Both the position numbers and the translations under genes were made by a program. A model generated the notes under the pieces. It was not told the DNA's origin. It saw only the letters and a list, made by a program, of their open reading frames with translations, and ran no database searches. From Firmicutes bacterium UBA4996 (GTDB lineage Bacteria; Bacillota; Limnochordia; Darwinibacteriales; Darwinibacteriaceae), in contig DGYW01000072.1 in the NCBI GenBank assembly GCA_002396805.1, forward strand, positions 2,013 to 24,187: 22,175 nt of DNA, read 5' to 3'. Positions 6,801-14,523 of this stretch are shown in pieces. Numbering within the stretch: position 1 is the first letter of the stretch; each line of letters opens with the position of its first letter.

Positions 6801-8933
6801 ATGAGACTCCAGTTTTTAGGTGCTGCAGAAACAACTAGCGGCTCGTGTTACTTATTGAGCTTTGCTGAGCATCAGGTTTTAGTAGACTGTGGACTTTTTC
6901 ATGGACCTGAAGAACTAAAACAACGCAACTATGGTGATTTTCCTTTTGTTCCAGAAGAAATCGACGCGGTAATTCTCACCCACGCTCACATAGATCATAG
7001 TGGGCTCTTGCCTAAGTTGGTTAAACATGGTTTTAAGGGACCGATTTATGCCACTGGGGTAACAGTGGATCTTTGTTCGATTATGCTAGCTGATTCAGCC
7101 TATATTCAAGAAACCGAGGTGGAACGGAAGAATCGCAAACTCCTGCGCCGGGGCGAAAAACTTCTTACCCCGATTTATACGGTGGCAGATGCAGAGAAAA
7201 CGATGGGTCATTTTCGCCACATGGTTTATGACGAGGAAGTGACAATCTTACCAAATCTCCGAATCCGTTTAAGGGATGCGGGCCACATCTTAGGAGCCGC
7301 CATCGTAGAATTATGGGTGACGGAAGGAGAAGTGACCACAAAATTGGTCTTCTCGGGAGACTTGGGTAATCTCAAACAACCCATTGTGCAAGATCCAAGC
7401 TTCATTTCTTCTGCAGATGTGGTGGTTATCGAATCCACTTACGGTACCCGGATCCATGAAGATCGGGATGCCCGTTTTCATCGTCTAGCGGAAGTGGTCA
7501 ATGAGACCATGGAGCGAGGTGGTAACTTGTTGATCCCCGCTTTTGCTCTAGGGCGCACTCAGGATTTGCTATACGCGCTGCGGGTTCTGCAAGACCAAGG
7601 GGAGATTCCTCGTCTAAAAGTATTCATCGATAGTCCCCTAGCTGTTCGCGCCACAGCAGTGTTTCAAAAACATGCCCAAGTTTTTGACTACGAAACTAGA
7701 ACCATGATTAAGGAAGGTCGCTCGCCCTTCGAATTTCCCGGTTTGGAGTATACCGAAAGTGTGCAAGAATCCATGGCTCTCAACTCCATTCGTGGTGGAG
7801 CGGTGATCATTTCGGCTAGCGGAATGGCTGATGCGGGCCGGATCAAGCACCACTTAAAGCACAATCTCTGGCGCCGGGAGGCCACAGTGCTCCTTGTTGG
7901 TTATCAAGCGGAAGGAACTTTGGGTCGCATGCTCCAGGATGGAGCTCAAGAGGTGCGGATTCACGGTGAACCGGTTCGAGTGCAGGCCAAAATTGAGACC
8001 ATCACCGGTTTTTCAGCCCATGGAGATCAGGCCGCTTTGCTTGAGTGGCTACGCCGTTATCGCCATTTGGGTAGGGTGTTTGTGACTCATGGGGAAACGG
8101 AAACCTGCCATAGTTTTGCAGATCTAATCCGAGACGAGTTTAAAGTCCCGGTGATTGTACCTAAGCTTGATGAGACCTTTGATCTATCTAAAACTGATAG
8201 CATAAGTGCCTGGGAAATCGACTATCAAGACTTTTATGTGGAAGAGAATTTTTCGGGAGTGGTCCAAGTTGCAGAGGACAGGCATATTAAGTTCCGTGGT
8301 TGTTACGGCTTGGCAGAACGGAAATATGGGGTAAAAAACACCCAATCAACAGCCTTTAACCTCGGTTCTGGTAGGGAGTTTTTTGCCCAAGTAGCTCTTT
8401 ATCGCTTATGGGATCAAGGTCTAGTGGAGGCTACCTATCCCCTGAAGATGGTGGGAGAGTCTTGGGAGGACACTGTAGCTCACTTTACGGGCAAAGATCC
8501 TAAAGTCGTGGTTGCCCAAGAGGTTCTTACTCCTCTTGGGATGGACCAGTCAGCCTACTACTTTCTAGATCAGCTTCCAGCTCAGGCTGCCATGGGATAT
8601 ACTAAGACCCGCACTGGGCAGAATGTGGAAAACATCTACGCTATTTTGGCGGAGGGCCTTAGACCTCAACTCTTCTCGACTCTCCATGATTTGAACCGTT
8701 TTTGGAGTGTTTTAGTGGAAGGGGAATTCTTACGTCCTAGTACTGTGCAAGCATTACTAGCCCCCTATGCTGTAGGGGAAGATGAAGGATTTTACCAGAT
8801 CATGGGTAGTGCCCCCGGTGCAAGTATGGTCATGGGGGGAAGCCTAGAGCGGGGTGCCCTAATCACCGTCTTAAGTAATGGGGAAGAAGGTACCTTGAGC
8901 GTGTATAATCAACTAGTTGATCTTAGTTTGTAG
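6801..8933 (+). CDS. MBL-fold beta-CASP hydrolase (YSH1/CPSF73-like) fused to a degenerate serine-beta-lactamase-like domain
   Basis: A 710-residue two-part protein. Residues 1-465 are a metallo-beta-lactamase plus beta-CASP module of the RNase J/CPSF73/YSH1 group, with zinc ligands THAHIDHSG (H61, H63, D65, H66), DAGHILGA (H162), SGDLG (D187) and GFSAHGDQ, then a VTHGE motif; it should be an RNA (or DNA) nuclease. Residues 484-710 resemble class C beta-lactamase/DD-peptidase proteins: FSGVVQVAEDRHIKFRGCYGLAERK, FNLGSGREFFAQ, VLTPLGMDQS, LFSTLHDLNRFWSVL and LITVLSN. The SxxK motif reads S523-G-R-E526, losing the catalytic Lys. About 60 residues that would hold the YxN motif are missing between S523 and L576. 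The domain is therefore probably non-catalytic. The ATG at 6801 follows AAAGGTGGGGG; a TTG at 6771 is rejected. Confidence 0.88.
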   Translation: MRLQFLGAAETTSGSCYLLSFAEHQVLVDCGLFHGPEELKQRNYGDFPFVPEEIDAVILTHAHIDHSGLLPKLVKHGFKGPIYATGVTVDLCSIMLADSAYIQETEVERKNRKLLRRGEKLLTPIYTVADAEKTMGHFRHMVYDEEVTILPNLRIRLRDAGHILGAAIVELWVTEGEVTTKLVFSGDLGNLKQPIVQDPSFISSADVVVIESTYGTRIHEDRDARFHRLAEVVNETMERGGNLLIPAFALGRTQDLLYALRVLQDQGEIPRLKVFIDSPLAVRATAVFQKHAQVFDYETRTMIKEGRSPFEFPGLEYTESVQESMALNSIRGGAVIISASGMADAGRIKHHLKHNLWRREATVLLVGYQAEGTLGRMLQDGAQEVRIHGEPVRVQAKIETITGFSAHGDQAALLEWLRRYRHLGRVFVTHGETETCHSFADLIRDEFKVPVIVPKLDETFDLSKTDSISAWEIDYQDFYVEENFSGVVQVAEDRHIKFRGCYGLAERKYGVKNTQSTAFNLGSGREFFAQVALYRLWDQGLVEATYPLKMVGESWEDTVAHFTGKDPKVVVAQEVLTPLGMDQSAYYFLDQLPAQAAMGYTKTRTGQNVENIYAILAEGLRPQLFSTLHDLNRFWSVLVEGEFLRPSTVQALLAPYAVGEDEGFYQIMGSAPGASMVMGGSLERGALITVLSNGEEGTLSVYNQLVDLSL

Positions 8934-8955
8934 ATAGATGTAGAGAAGGTGAGCA

Positions 8956-10989
8956 ATGAGTCGGCAGAATAAATATGCTTTAATCTTTGTACTTTTGATC
9001 TCCTCACTTTTCACAGGCTGTTTTGGAGGTAGTTGGAAAAATACTGGGCTTTTGACGGTGGAAATTTTGGACGAGAATCCGGCTACCGTTAGTAGAGAAC
9101 TATTCTTAAGGGAAGTTGACGGAAAATCTCCGTCAATATTGACACCCTTAGGGGGATCTTCAAGGGTTAGTTTGAGTGTGCCCAAGGGTACTTGGGGTCT
9201 TTTGGTGCTCTCTAGAGAGCGGGATGGGCGAGTTGTGGCGGAAGGTGTTGAACAAAAGATACGTGGGGGAAAGTCAACCTATGTATCTATTTCGTTACGA
9301 CCAATATATGACGCACCTAAGCCTCCGAAAATCACCGAAGTGGAGTGGAAATGGGATCCCCGTGGGGCTTGCATTGAATGGGAAATTGAAGGCCCCACAT
9401 ATCCTGGTGACGAATGGCAGATTTGGCGATCCCGGAGTGATCAAAACCACTGGTTTAAGGTTGGAGAAACCTTCGGCTCTAATCTCATATTTGTGGATCT
9501 CAAAAGTGATCAGGGAGATTTCAAGTACGGAGTGCGCTTTGTAGATTCGCGACCGGGTAGTTTCGCTGGGCCCTTAGTAGTTGGTCATGGGCCTGTTCTT
9601 GGGGGAATTAAGATTAGTTGGGAATTTGAGCATTATTCGCCGTCGGTTAGTCAACGTTCCTTAGGCTTAGCCATGCTTCCGGAAAGTTCACCAGAGCCAG
9701 AGTTCACGGATTTAGTGGCCCATTTTACTAGTTCAAGCGCGTTTACTGAACGTCAACGAATTCTGGGAGAGGTGGGTTTGGAGATCAAGAGGGAAATCCC
9801 CGATCTTTTAGCAGTATTGGTGGAACCCACTTGGAATAGTGAACTTACTTTGGAGGAATGGGGTGCCTATTCCGGTTCGGACTTTTTTGTTGAACCGAAT
9901 TGGATTATACAGGTTGAAAATTTCGAGGTTACTAGTCCCAACTCAATTCCTTGGTATCTTAGCTACGCCAGGGTACCGCAAGCACAGAGTATTACCGCGG
10001 GGAGTCAAAGTGTGAGAATTGCCGTTCTGGATACGGGGTTAAACTCTTGGGAAATGCCCAACTCTGTTAATGTCCTGAATGGGTGGAATTTTGTTAACGA
10101 TAGCCATATTACTAGAGACGATCATTCCTCGAACGGTTCCTACCATGGGACACAGATGTCAAAACTGATTGGTGAAGTGATTCCCTTTGTTAGCCTTCAG
10201 CCTGTCAAAGTGTTGAATTCCATGGGAATAGGGAACGATTTTCTGTTGACGGAAGGCCTTCTTTACGCTGTTAATCGACATCCCACTCGCGAAAACCCCT
10301 ATCCTGCTGACATTATCAACATGTCTTTAGGGATACCGGATACAAGACAGCAACCACAACCAACAACATTGATGAAAAAGAGAGTGGAATTAGTGGCTAG
10401 GGAAACCAACGCTATTATGTTCGCCGCTTCTGGTAACAGCGTAGAGGGCGACACACGGGGCGTTTTTTATCCCGCCGCCTTAACGGATGTGATCGCCGTC
10501 GGGGCTGTTACTTCTGATTTAGGAATCCCTTGCAGAGCTGACTATTCTCATTACGGACCAGAGCTAGATTTAGTGGCACCTCCAGGGTCGGGAGAAGGGA
10601 CTTCTTTTTCTACCGCTTTGGTCTCAGGTATCGCCGGACTGATGTTAGCGGAGGGCATTAGCCCGTGGGAAGTCAGAACGATCTTGCATGACACCGCAAT
10701 AGATTTGGGTGCACCCGGTTGGGACGAGCAGTATGGTTATGGCCTAGTTAATGCGGAGTGGGCTGTGCAAAATGTCGATGGTTTTACTCTCACAGTCTAC
10801 AATCTCTGGCATGAAGTGGTTTGGGAACAAAAAGTTCCCCTGCAGGGTGAGCCATTGATCATTGACTTACCCCCAGGGGACTATATGGTGCAAGGTCGCC
10901 TGAATAACTATGAAGGTCGTTCTCCCGTTGTGAGCGTAACCGCAGGATACGGAGAGCGTGTCCAACTGATCTTAGAAGAACGGCTTTAG
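8956..10989 (+). CDS. Subtilisin-family (S8) serine protease lipoprotein
   Basis: A secreted, probably membrane-anchored protease of 677 residues. The signal peptide ends SSLFTGC, giving a lipobox at C22, slightly off consensus because of the Phe. Residues 30-95 look like a small beta-sandwich (PEGA or carboxypeptidase-regulatory type) and 110-205 like an Fn3/Ig-type domain. Residues 250-320 look like an inhibitor-type propeptide (FTERQRILGEVGLEI). The S8 catalytic domain covers about 335-605 with all key residues: D359 in AVLDTGLN, H397 in YHGTQM, oxyanion N494 in ASGNS, and S550 in GEGTSFSTA. A final beta-rich domain (610-677) has LPPGDYMVQGRL. AAGGTGA precedes the ATG. It lies 22 bases after the beta-CASP fusion gene, probably in the same operon. 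The substrate is unknown. Confidence 0.9.
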   Translation: MSRQNKYALIFVLLISSLFTGCFGGSWKNTGLLTVEILDENPATVSRELFLREVDGKSPSILTPLGGSSRVSLSVPKGTWGLLVLSRERDGRVVAEGVEQKIRGGKSTYVSISLRPIYDAPKPPKITEVEWKWDPRGACIEWEIEGPTYPGDEWQIWRSRSDQNHWFKVGETFGSNLIFVDLKSDQGDFKYGVRFVDSRPGSFAGPLVVGHGPVLGGIKISWEFEHYSPSVSQRSLGLAMLPESSPEPEFTDLVAHFTSSSAFTERQRILGEVGLEIKREIPDLLAVLVEPTWNSELTLEEWGAYSGSDFFVEPNWIIQVENFEVTSPNSIPWYLSYARVPQAQSITAGSQSVRIAVLDTGLNSWEMPNSVNVLNGWNFVNDSHITRDDHSSNGSYHGTQMSKLIGEVIPFVSLQPVKVLNSMGIGNDFLLTEGLLYAVNRHPTRENPYPADIINMSLGIPDTRQQPQPTTLMKKRVELVARETNAIMFAASGNSVEGDTRGVFYPAALTDVIAVGAVTSDLGIPCRADYSHYGPELDLVAPPGSGEGTSFSTALVSGIAGLMLAEGISPWEVRTILHDTAIDLGAPGWDEQYGYGLVNAEWAVQNVDGFTLTVYNLWHEVVWEQKVPLQGEPLIIDLPPGDYMVQGRLNNYEGRSPVVSVTAGYGERVQLILEERL

Positions 10990-12155
10990 GCATGCGCCTC
11001 TTCTTCCACTTCCTCTATGAGTTTAGAGTCCAAGGATTTACTGGTAGTGACACCGAGTGAACGAAGGCTCTCTGCCCGATTAATCAGGTTACCGCGACCA
11101 GTTTTTAGTTGATTAAAGGCCTGGTCATAAGCTTGTTGTGAGCGATTAAGATGGCGGCCCACTTCTTGCAGGGAATCGACAAAACCCACAAACTTATCAT
11201 ATAAAGCACCACCTTGACGCGCGATCTCTAGGGCGTTGGCTGTTTGATGTTCTTGTTGCCAGATGTTAGAGATGATCCACAACGTCGCCATCAAGGTTGT
11301 GGGAGTGGTAATAATAATCTTTCTGTCCCAGGCATACTGAAAGAGATCTGGGTCAGCTTGTAGGGCCAAGGCATAGGCCGGTTCTAGAGGCATAAAGAGT
11401 AGGACAAAATCGGGAGAATTGATTCCTGCTTGTCCTTGATAATGGCGGGATTTTAAGCCATCCACATGGCTTTTCAAGGAGCGTACTAGCTCCTTTTCTA
11501 ATTGCCTTTGTTCGCTTGGATCTTGGCTATGTACATACTTTTCATAGGCTACTAAGGACACCTTAGAGTCAATAATCAGATGACGATCCTCTGGAAGCAC
11601 GATCACTACATCAGGTCGGATTTTAGTCCCTGTTCCACTTCGCAAATCTAAGCCTACACCCTGGAGCACATACTCATGTCCTGCCCGCAGTCCTGAGGCT
11701 TCTAAGATGCGCTCGAGGATGACTTCTCCCCAATCACCTTGGGTCTTCACCTCTCCTTTAAGGGCAGTAGTGAGCCTTTGTGCTTCTGCAGACATGCTTA
11801 AGCCTACTTGTTCTAAGGAGCCGATCTTAATCATGCTCTCCCGGTGGGTGGTCTCTACCTTGTCTTGAAACTCTACTAAGCGTTGGCGTAGTGGTTCGAG
11901 CAGTGCTTGCAGCTGTTGATTATTCTGAGAAACCATAGTCTGGGCCTTAACATCTAAGATTTCTTGAGCAAGGTTCTGAAACGCGGCTTGAAACTGACCC
12001 TCAATTTCTTGCAAATAGGCTTGCTCTTTCAGGCGCTGTTCTTGGGTCTGTTCCAACTGGACCTGGAGCCTGGCGGTGCGCCTGAACATGATGGTATAAG
12101 TTAGTAGTCCTCCGAATAAAAAACTTAAGAGTAGCCAGAGGTAAATGTTTGGCAT
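10986..12155 (-). CDS. rmuC: DNA recombination protein RmuC family
   Basis: RmuC proteins limit DNA inversions and rearrangements and carry a predicted restriction-endonuclease-like fold. The protein has 389 residues. An N-terminal membrane anchor (LWLLLSFLFGGLLTYTIMF) precedes a coiled coil over residues 28-115, rich in Gln and Glu. The conserved core follows: GDWGEVILERILEASGL, RPDVVIVLPEDRHLIIDSKVSLVAYEKY (candidate catalytic Asp and the DSK motif), DFVLLFMPLEPAYALAL, and TTPTTLMATLWIISNIW. AAAGGAGAG precedes the ATG. The C-terminus is acidic (IEEVEEEA). Its stop overlaps the protease stop by three to four bases on opposite strands, so there is no terminator space between the two genes. 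It is divergent from the aldo/keto reductase. Confidence 0.94.
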   Translation of the reverse strand: MPNIYLWLLLSFLFGGLLTYTIMFRRTARLQVQLEQTQEQRLKEQAYLQEIEGQFQAAFQNLAQEILDVKAQTMVSQNNQQLQALLEPLRQRLVEFQDKVETTHRESMIKIGSLEQVGLSMSAEAQRLTTALKGEVKTQGDWGEVILERILEASGLRAGHEYVLQGVGLDLRSGTGTKIRPDVVIVLPEDRHLIIDSKVSLVAYEKYVHSQDPSEQRQLEKELVRSLKSHVDGLKSRHYQGQAGINSPDFVLLFMPLEPAYALALQADPDLFQYAWDRKIIITTPTTLMATLWIISNIWQQEHQTANALEIARQGGALYDKFVGFVDSLQEVGRHLNRSQQAYDQAFNQLKTGRGNLINRAESLRSLGVTTSKSLDSKLIEEVEEEAHA

Positions 12156-12274
12156 GTTATCTCTCCTTTGCTGAACAAGCAGTTCGACGTTTTCCGGAGT
12201 TTTCCTGTTTTCTTTAAACGGGGGGCAGGGATCTAGCCGCGATCTCCGAATTAATTTCTGGAGAGGTGATTTTT

Positions 12275-13402
12275 GTGCAAAGACGACGAGTGGGGAAATT
12301 GCCAGAAGAAGTCTCTTTATTAGGATTTGGTTGTATGCGCTTGCCCACCTTGTCCACTGGCGAAATTGATGAAGAACAGGCTATTAACATCATTCGCTAC
12401 GCCGTGGACCATGGGGTCAACTATCTCGATACAGCCTATGGCTATCACCAAGGAAAAAGTGAAGCCTTAGTGGGTAAAGCCATCCAAAATGGGTACCGGG
12501 AAAAGGTGAACATTGCCACCAAATTGCCGGTGTGGCTACTGGAATCTTCCGAGGACTGTGCAAGACTTTTCAACGAGCAATTGGATCGTTTAGGGGTGGA
12601 CCAAGTTGACTTTTACTTATTACACGCCCTCAATCGCGATCATTGGCACCGAAGTAAGAAGTTTCAAGCCCTAGAGTTTTTGACCGAGGCTAAGGAAAGT
12701 GGTCGTGTTAGGTATGTGGGCTTTTCTTTTCATGACGATTTGGCTGTCTTCAAGGAAATTGTGAATGGTTATTCTTGGGATTTTTGCCAAATCCAATTTA
12801 ATTATATGGATGAGCATTATCAGGCGGGCGTAGAGGGACTTCAGTATGCAGCTACCCAGGGCTTAGGAGTCATTATTATGGAACCCCTGCGGGGTGGGCG
12901 CCTGGTTCGCAATGTTCCTGAGGAAATTCAGAACTTGTTTAGCAACGGCCCTCAAGGGCGGACTCCAGCGGAGTGGGCTTTGCGCTGGGTGGCCAACCAT
13001 CCAGAGGTTTCTTTGATTCTAAGTGGTATGGGAAATTTGGCTGAGGTCCAAGAAAACATTCGGGTTCTGGGCGAAGCGCTACCGCAGTCCTTATCGGCCG
13101 ACGAATTAGCCATCGTGGAACAGGCTAAGGACTTCTACCAACAACGGGTAAAAATCCTCTGCACTGATTGTAAATATTGCTTACCTTGTCCCCAAAATGT
13201 GGCCATTCCTCAGATTTTTAGCATTTATAATAATGCCAGTATTTATGACAGCTTTAGAAATGACAAATGGCAGTACGAAGCACTACAAGAAAAGGCCCAA
13301 GATGGGGCCCAATGTGTTGCCTGTGGTCAGTGTGAAAGTGTTTGCCCACAGAACTTAAAGATTATTGAGACTTTGGAAATGGCTCACCGGGCCTTTGAGT
13401 AG
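12275..13402 (+). CDS. Aldo/keto reductase with C-terminal 4Fe-4S ferredoxin domain
   Basis: A predicted NAD(P)H-dependent oxidoreductase of 375 residues in the cytoplasm. The AKR barrel has the full catalytic tetrad D52, Y57, K83 and H117, in DTAYGYHQG, ATKLP and FYLLHALNRD. The opening RRRVGKLPEEVSLLGFGCMRLP is typical. The tail carries two cysteine motifs: C296, C299, C302, C305 followed by PQNVAIP, and C347, C350, C353, C357 followed by P. They fit two 4Fe-4S clusters, as in the anaerobe subgroup of Fe-S AKRs. GTG 12275 is chosen because GAGAGGTG lies six bases upstream; GTG 12266 would sit inside that site. The 3' end overlaps niaX by 19 bases. The substrate is unknown. The clusters suggest electron exchange with ferredoxin-type partners (inference). 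Confidence 0.93.
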   Translation: MQRRRVGKLPEEVSLLGFGCMRLPTLSTGEIDEEQAINIIRYAVDHGVNYLDTAYGYHQGKSEALVGKAIQNGYREKVNIATKLPVWLLESSEDCARLFNEQLDRLGVDQVDFYLLHALNRDHWHRSKKFQALEFLTEAKESGRVRYVGFSFHDDLAVFKEIVNGYSWDFCQIQFNYMDEHYQAGVEGLQYAATQGLGVIIMEPLRGGRLVRNVPEEIQNLFSNGPQGRTPAEWALRWVANHPEVSLILSGMGNLAEVQENIRVLGEALPQSLSADELAIVEQAKDFYQQRVKILCTDCKYCLPCPQNVAIPQIFSIYNNASIYDSFRNDKWQYEALQEKAQDGAQCVACGQCESVCPQNLKIIETLEMAHRAFE

Positions 13403-13902
13403 CCTGGAGTATGATTAAGCGGCACTCCTGCCTTGCCTAGAGCCCGATGGAGGGCCATGGTGATGGCGCTATCAGCCACATGATGGAGGGCGGTTCCAAT
13501 TCCAATTACTACCAAAGCCTGGTACAAGCTAAAGCCGAAGAACATAACTATTATAGCTTCGCCTACCGCGTGGATGGGCAACGTGACCAGGAGTACTTGC
13601 CAGAGTTTCCAGCCCTTGCCGTAGAGCCAGGCACCTATGGCCCCAAAGATTACGTGGGTGAAAGCCCGTGCAGCCACAATCGGTCCTAAGGTGAGTAAGA
13701 AGCCGAAACTAGAGCCCAAACCAACTAAGACAGCTACCCAGGGACTAATGGTCATGGCTAGCATAGTGGGAAGATGGCTACCTAAAGTGGCCGAAAAGGG
13801 TGGAATAGCCACCTGTAGCCAGCCTTGGAACGCCAAGGGAATCAAGAGGGCTAAAGCCGTAAGTAATGCACCGTATAATAATTCTTTCATGCTCATACGC
13901 AT
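13384..13902 (-). CDS. niaX: Niacin ECF transporter substrate-binding (S) component, NiaX-like
   Basis: A small hydrophobic protein of 172 residues with about five or six membrane spans, the size and look of an ECF-transporter S component. KELLYGALLTALALLIPLAF is the typical opening helix, followed by LGSHLPTMLAMTISPWVAVLVGLGSSFGFLLTLG, ARAFTHVIFGAIGAWL and a late ALHHVADSAITM helix. NiaX would capture nicotinic acid, using the shared EcfAAT energising module encoded elsewhere. The niacin assignment rests mainly on the divergent niaR repressor gene and the shared palindromic operator. On sequence alone I would say only S component. The start is ATG at 13902, eight bases after AAGGAG; the GTG at 13911 overlaps that site. 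Confidence 0.82.
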   Translation of the reverse strand: MRMSMKELLYGALLTALALLIPLAFQGWLQVAIPPFSATLGSHLPTMLAMTISPWVAVLVGLGSSFGFLLTLGPIVAARAFTHVIFGAIGAWLYGKGWKLWQVLLVTLPIHAVGEAIIVMFFGFSLYQALVVIGIGTALHHVADSAITMALHRALGKAGVPLNHTPGYSKAR

Positions 13903-13920
13903 ATCCTTCACTCCTTGTGC

Positions 13921-13946
13921 TATACAGTTGTATATACACCTGTATA
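13921..13946. promoter_or_regulatory. Likely NiaR operator: 26-bp palindrome
   Basis: The arms TATACAG and CTGTATA flank a TGTATATACA core. Over 26 bases only one symmetric pair fails to match. The half-site ACAGNTGT resembles the ACAGGTGT-like sites I recall for NiaR/YrxA regulons. It lies in the 96-base spacer between divergent niaX and niaR, so one bound dimer could repress both, the usual autoregulated arrangement. The right arm overlaps TATAAT at 13943-13948, the probable niaR -10 box; its -35 is poor. On the minus strand TTCACA (complement of 13956-13961) could be the niaX -35, with the -10 inside the palindrome. Confidence 0.8.
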
Positions 13947-13998
13947 ATATACTAGTGTGAAGTTTTTGGCAAGCCTAAATTGAGGAAGGGGGGAGACC

Positions 13999-14520
13999 AT
14001 GTCTCAAGAACAGCGACGGGCAAGTATCATGGCCATACTAGAAGAAGCCACCACTCCTATTACTGGTTCTTCACTTAGTTCAACCTTGGGAGTGACGAGA
14101 CAGATCATCGTGGGCGACGTGGCTGTACTCAGGGCTCGAGGAGAGCAAATCGTGGCTACACCCCAGGGTTATCTACTTTACAAACCACAAGTGACCAAGG
14201 CTTACCGCAGTACGGTTGCGGTGCGTCACGGGGATGAAGAGTCAGAACTTACCGAAGAATTGAATCTTATCGTAGATCTAGGTGGCGTTGTGGTGGATGT
14301 AACAGTAGAGCATCCACTCTATGGTGAACTAACAGCTAATCTGCAAATCGCCTCTCGGAAGGATGTGGAGCAATTTGCGGGGAAAATGCGGGAACTACGG
14401 GCCGAACCCCTCTCCATTCTGACCGCGGGTTACCATTTACACACTATTGAAGCCCCCACTAGCGAAGTAATGGGGGCTATTCGCGAGGCCTTACGTGAGG
14501 CCGGTTATTTAGCTGAATAG
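13999..14520 (+). CDS. niaR: NiaR (YrxA) transcriptional repressor of NAD biosynthesis and niacin uptake
   Basis: A nicotinic-acid-responsive repressor of 173 residues, the family's normal length. Residues 5-60 form an HTH_11 winged helix (IMAILEEATTPITGSSLSSTLGVTRQIIVGDVAVLRARG). Residues 72-170 form the 3H ligand-binding domain: VAVRHGDEESELTEELNLIVDLGG with H77 and E86/E87, VEHPLYGEL, and LTAGYHLHTIE with H146 and H148. These match the metal-binding His and Glu residues described for the Thermotoga homologue as I recall them. GGGGGGAG precedes the ATG. It is divergent from niaX across the palindrome at 13921-13946 and probably represses itself. Its stop is three bases from the end of the opposing DJ-1 gene. 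Confidence 0.94.
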   Translation: MSQEQRRASIMAILEEATTPITGSSLSSTLGVTRQIIVGDVAVLRARGEQIVATPQGYLLYKPQVTKAYRSTVAVRHGDEESELTEELNLIVDLGGVVVDVTVEHPLYGELTANLQIASRKDVEQFAGKMRELRAEPLSILTAGYHLHTIEAPTSEVMGAIREALREAGYLAE

Positions 14521-14523
14521 GGC

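Noticed and set aside
8250..8933. C-terminal part of the beta-CASP gene as a separate gene or frameshifted pseudogene
   Set aside because: The frame is continuous with the MBL domain with no stop or internal SD-start pair, so it is read as a fusion.
13637..13960. Open frame of 107 codons on the plus strand opposite niaX
   Set aside because: It is antisense to a well-supported membrane protein, has Lys/Thr/Pro-rich shadow composition, no SD and no family resemblance.
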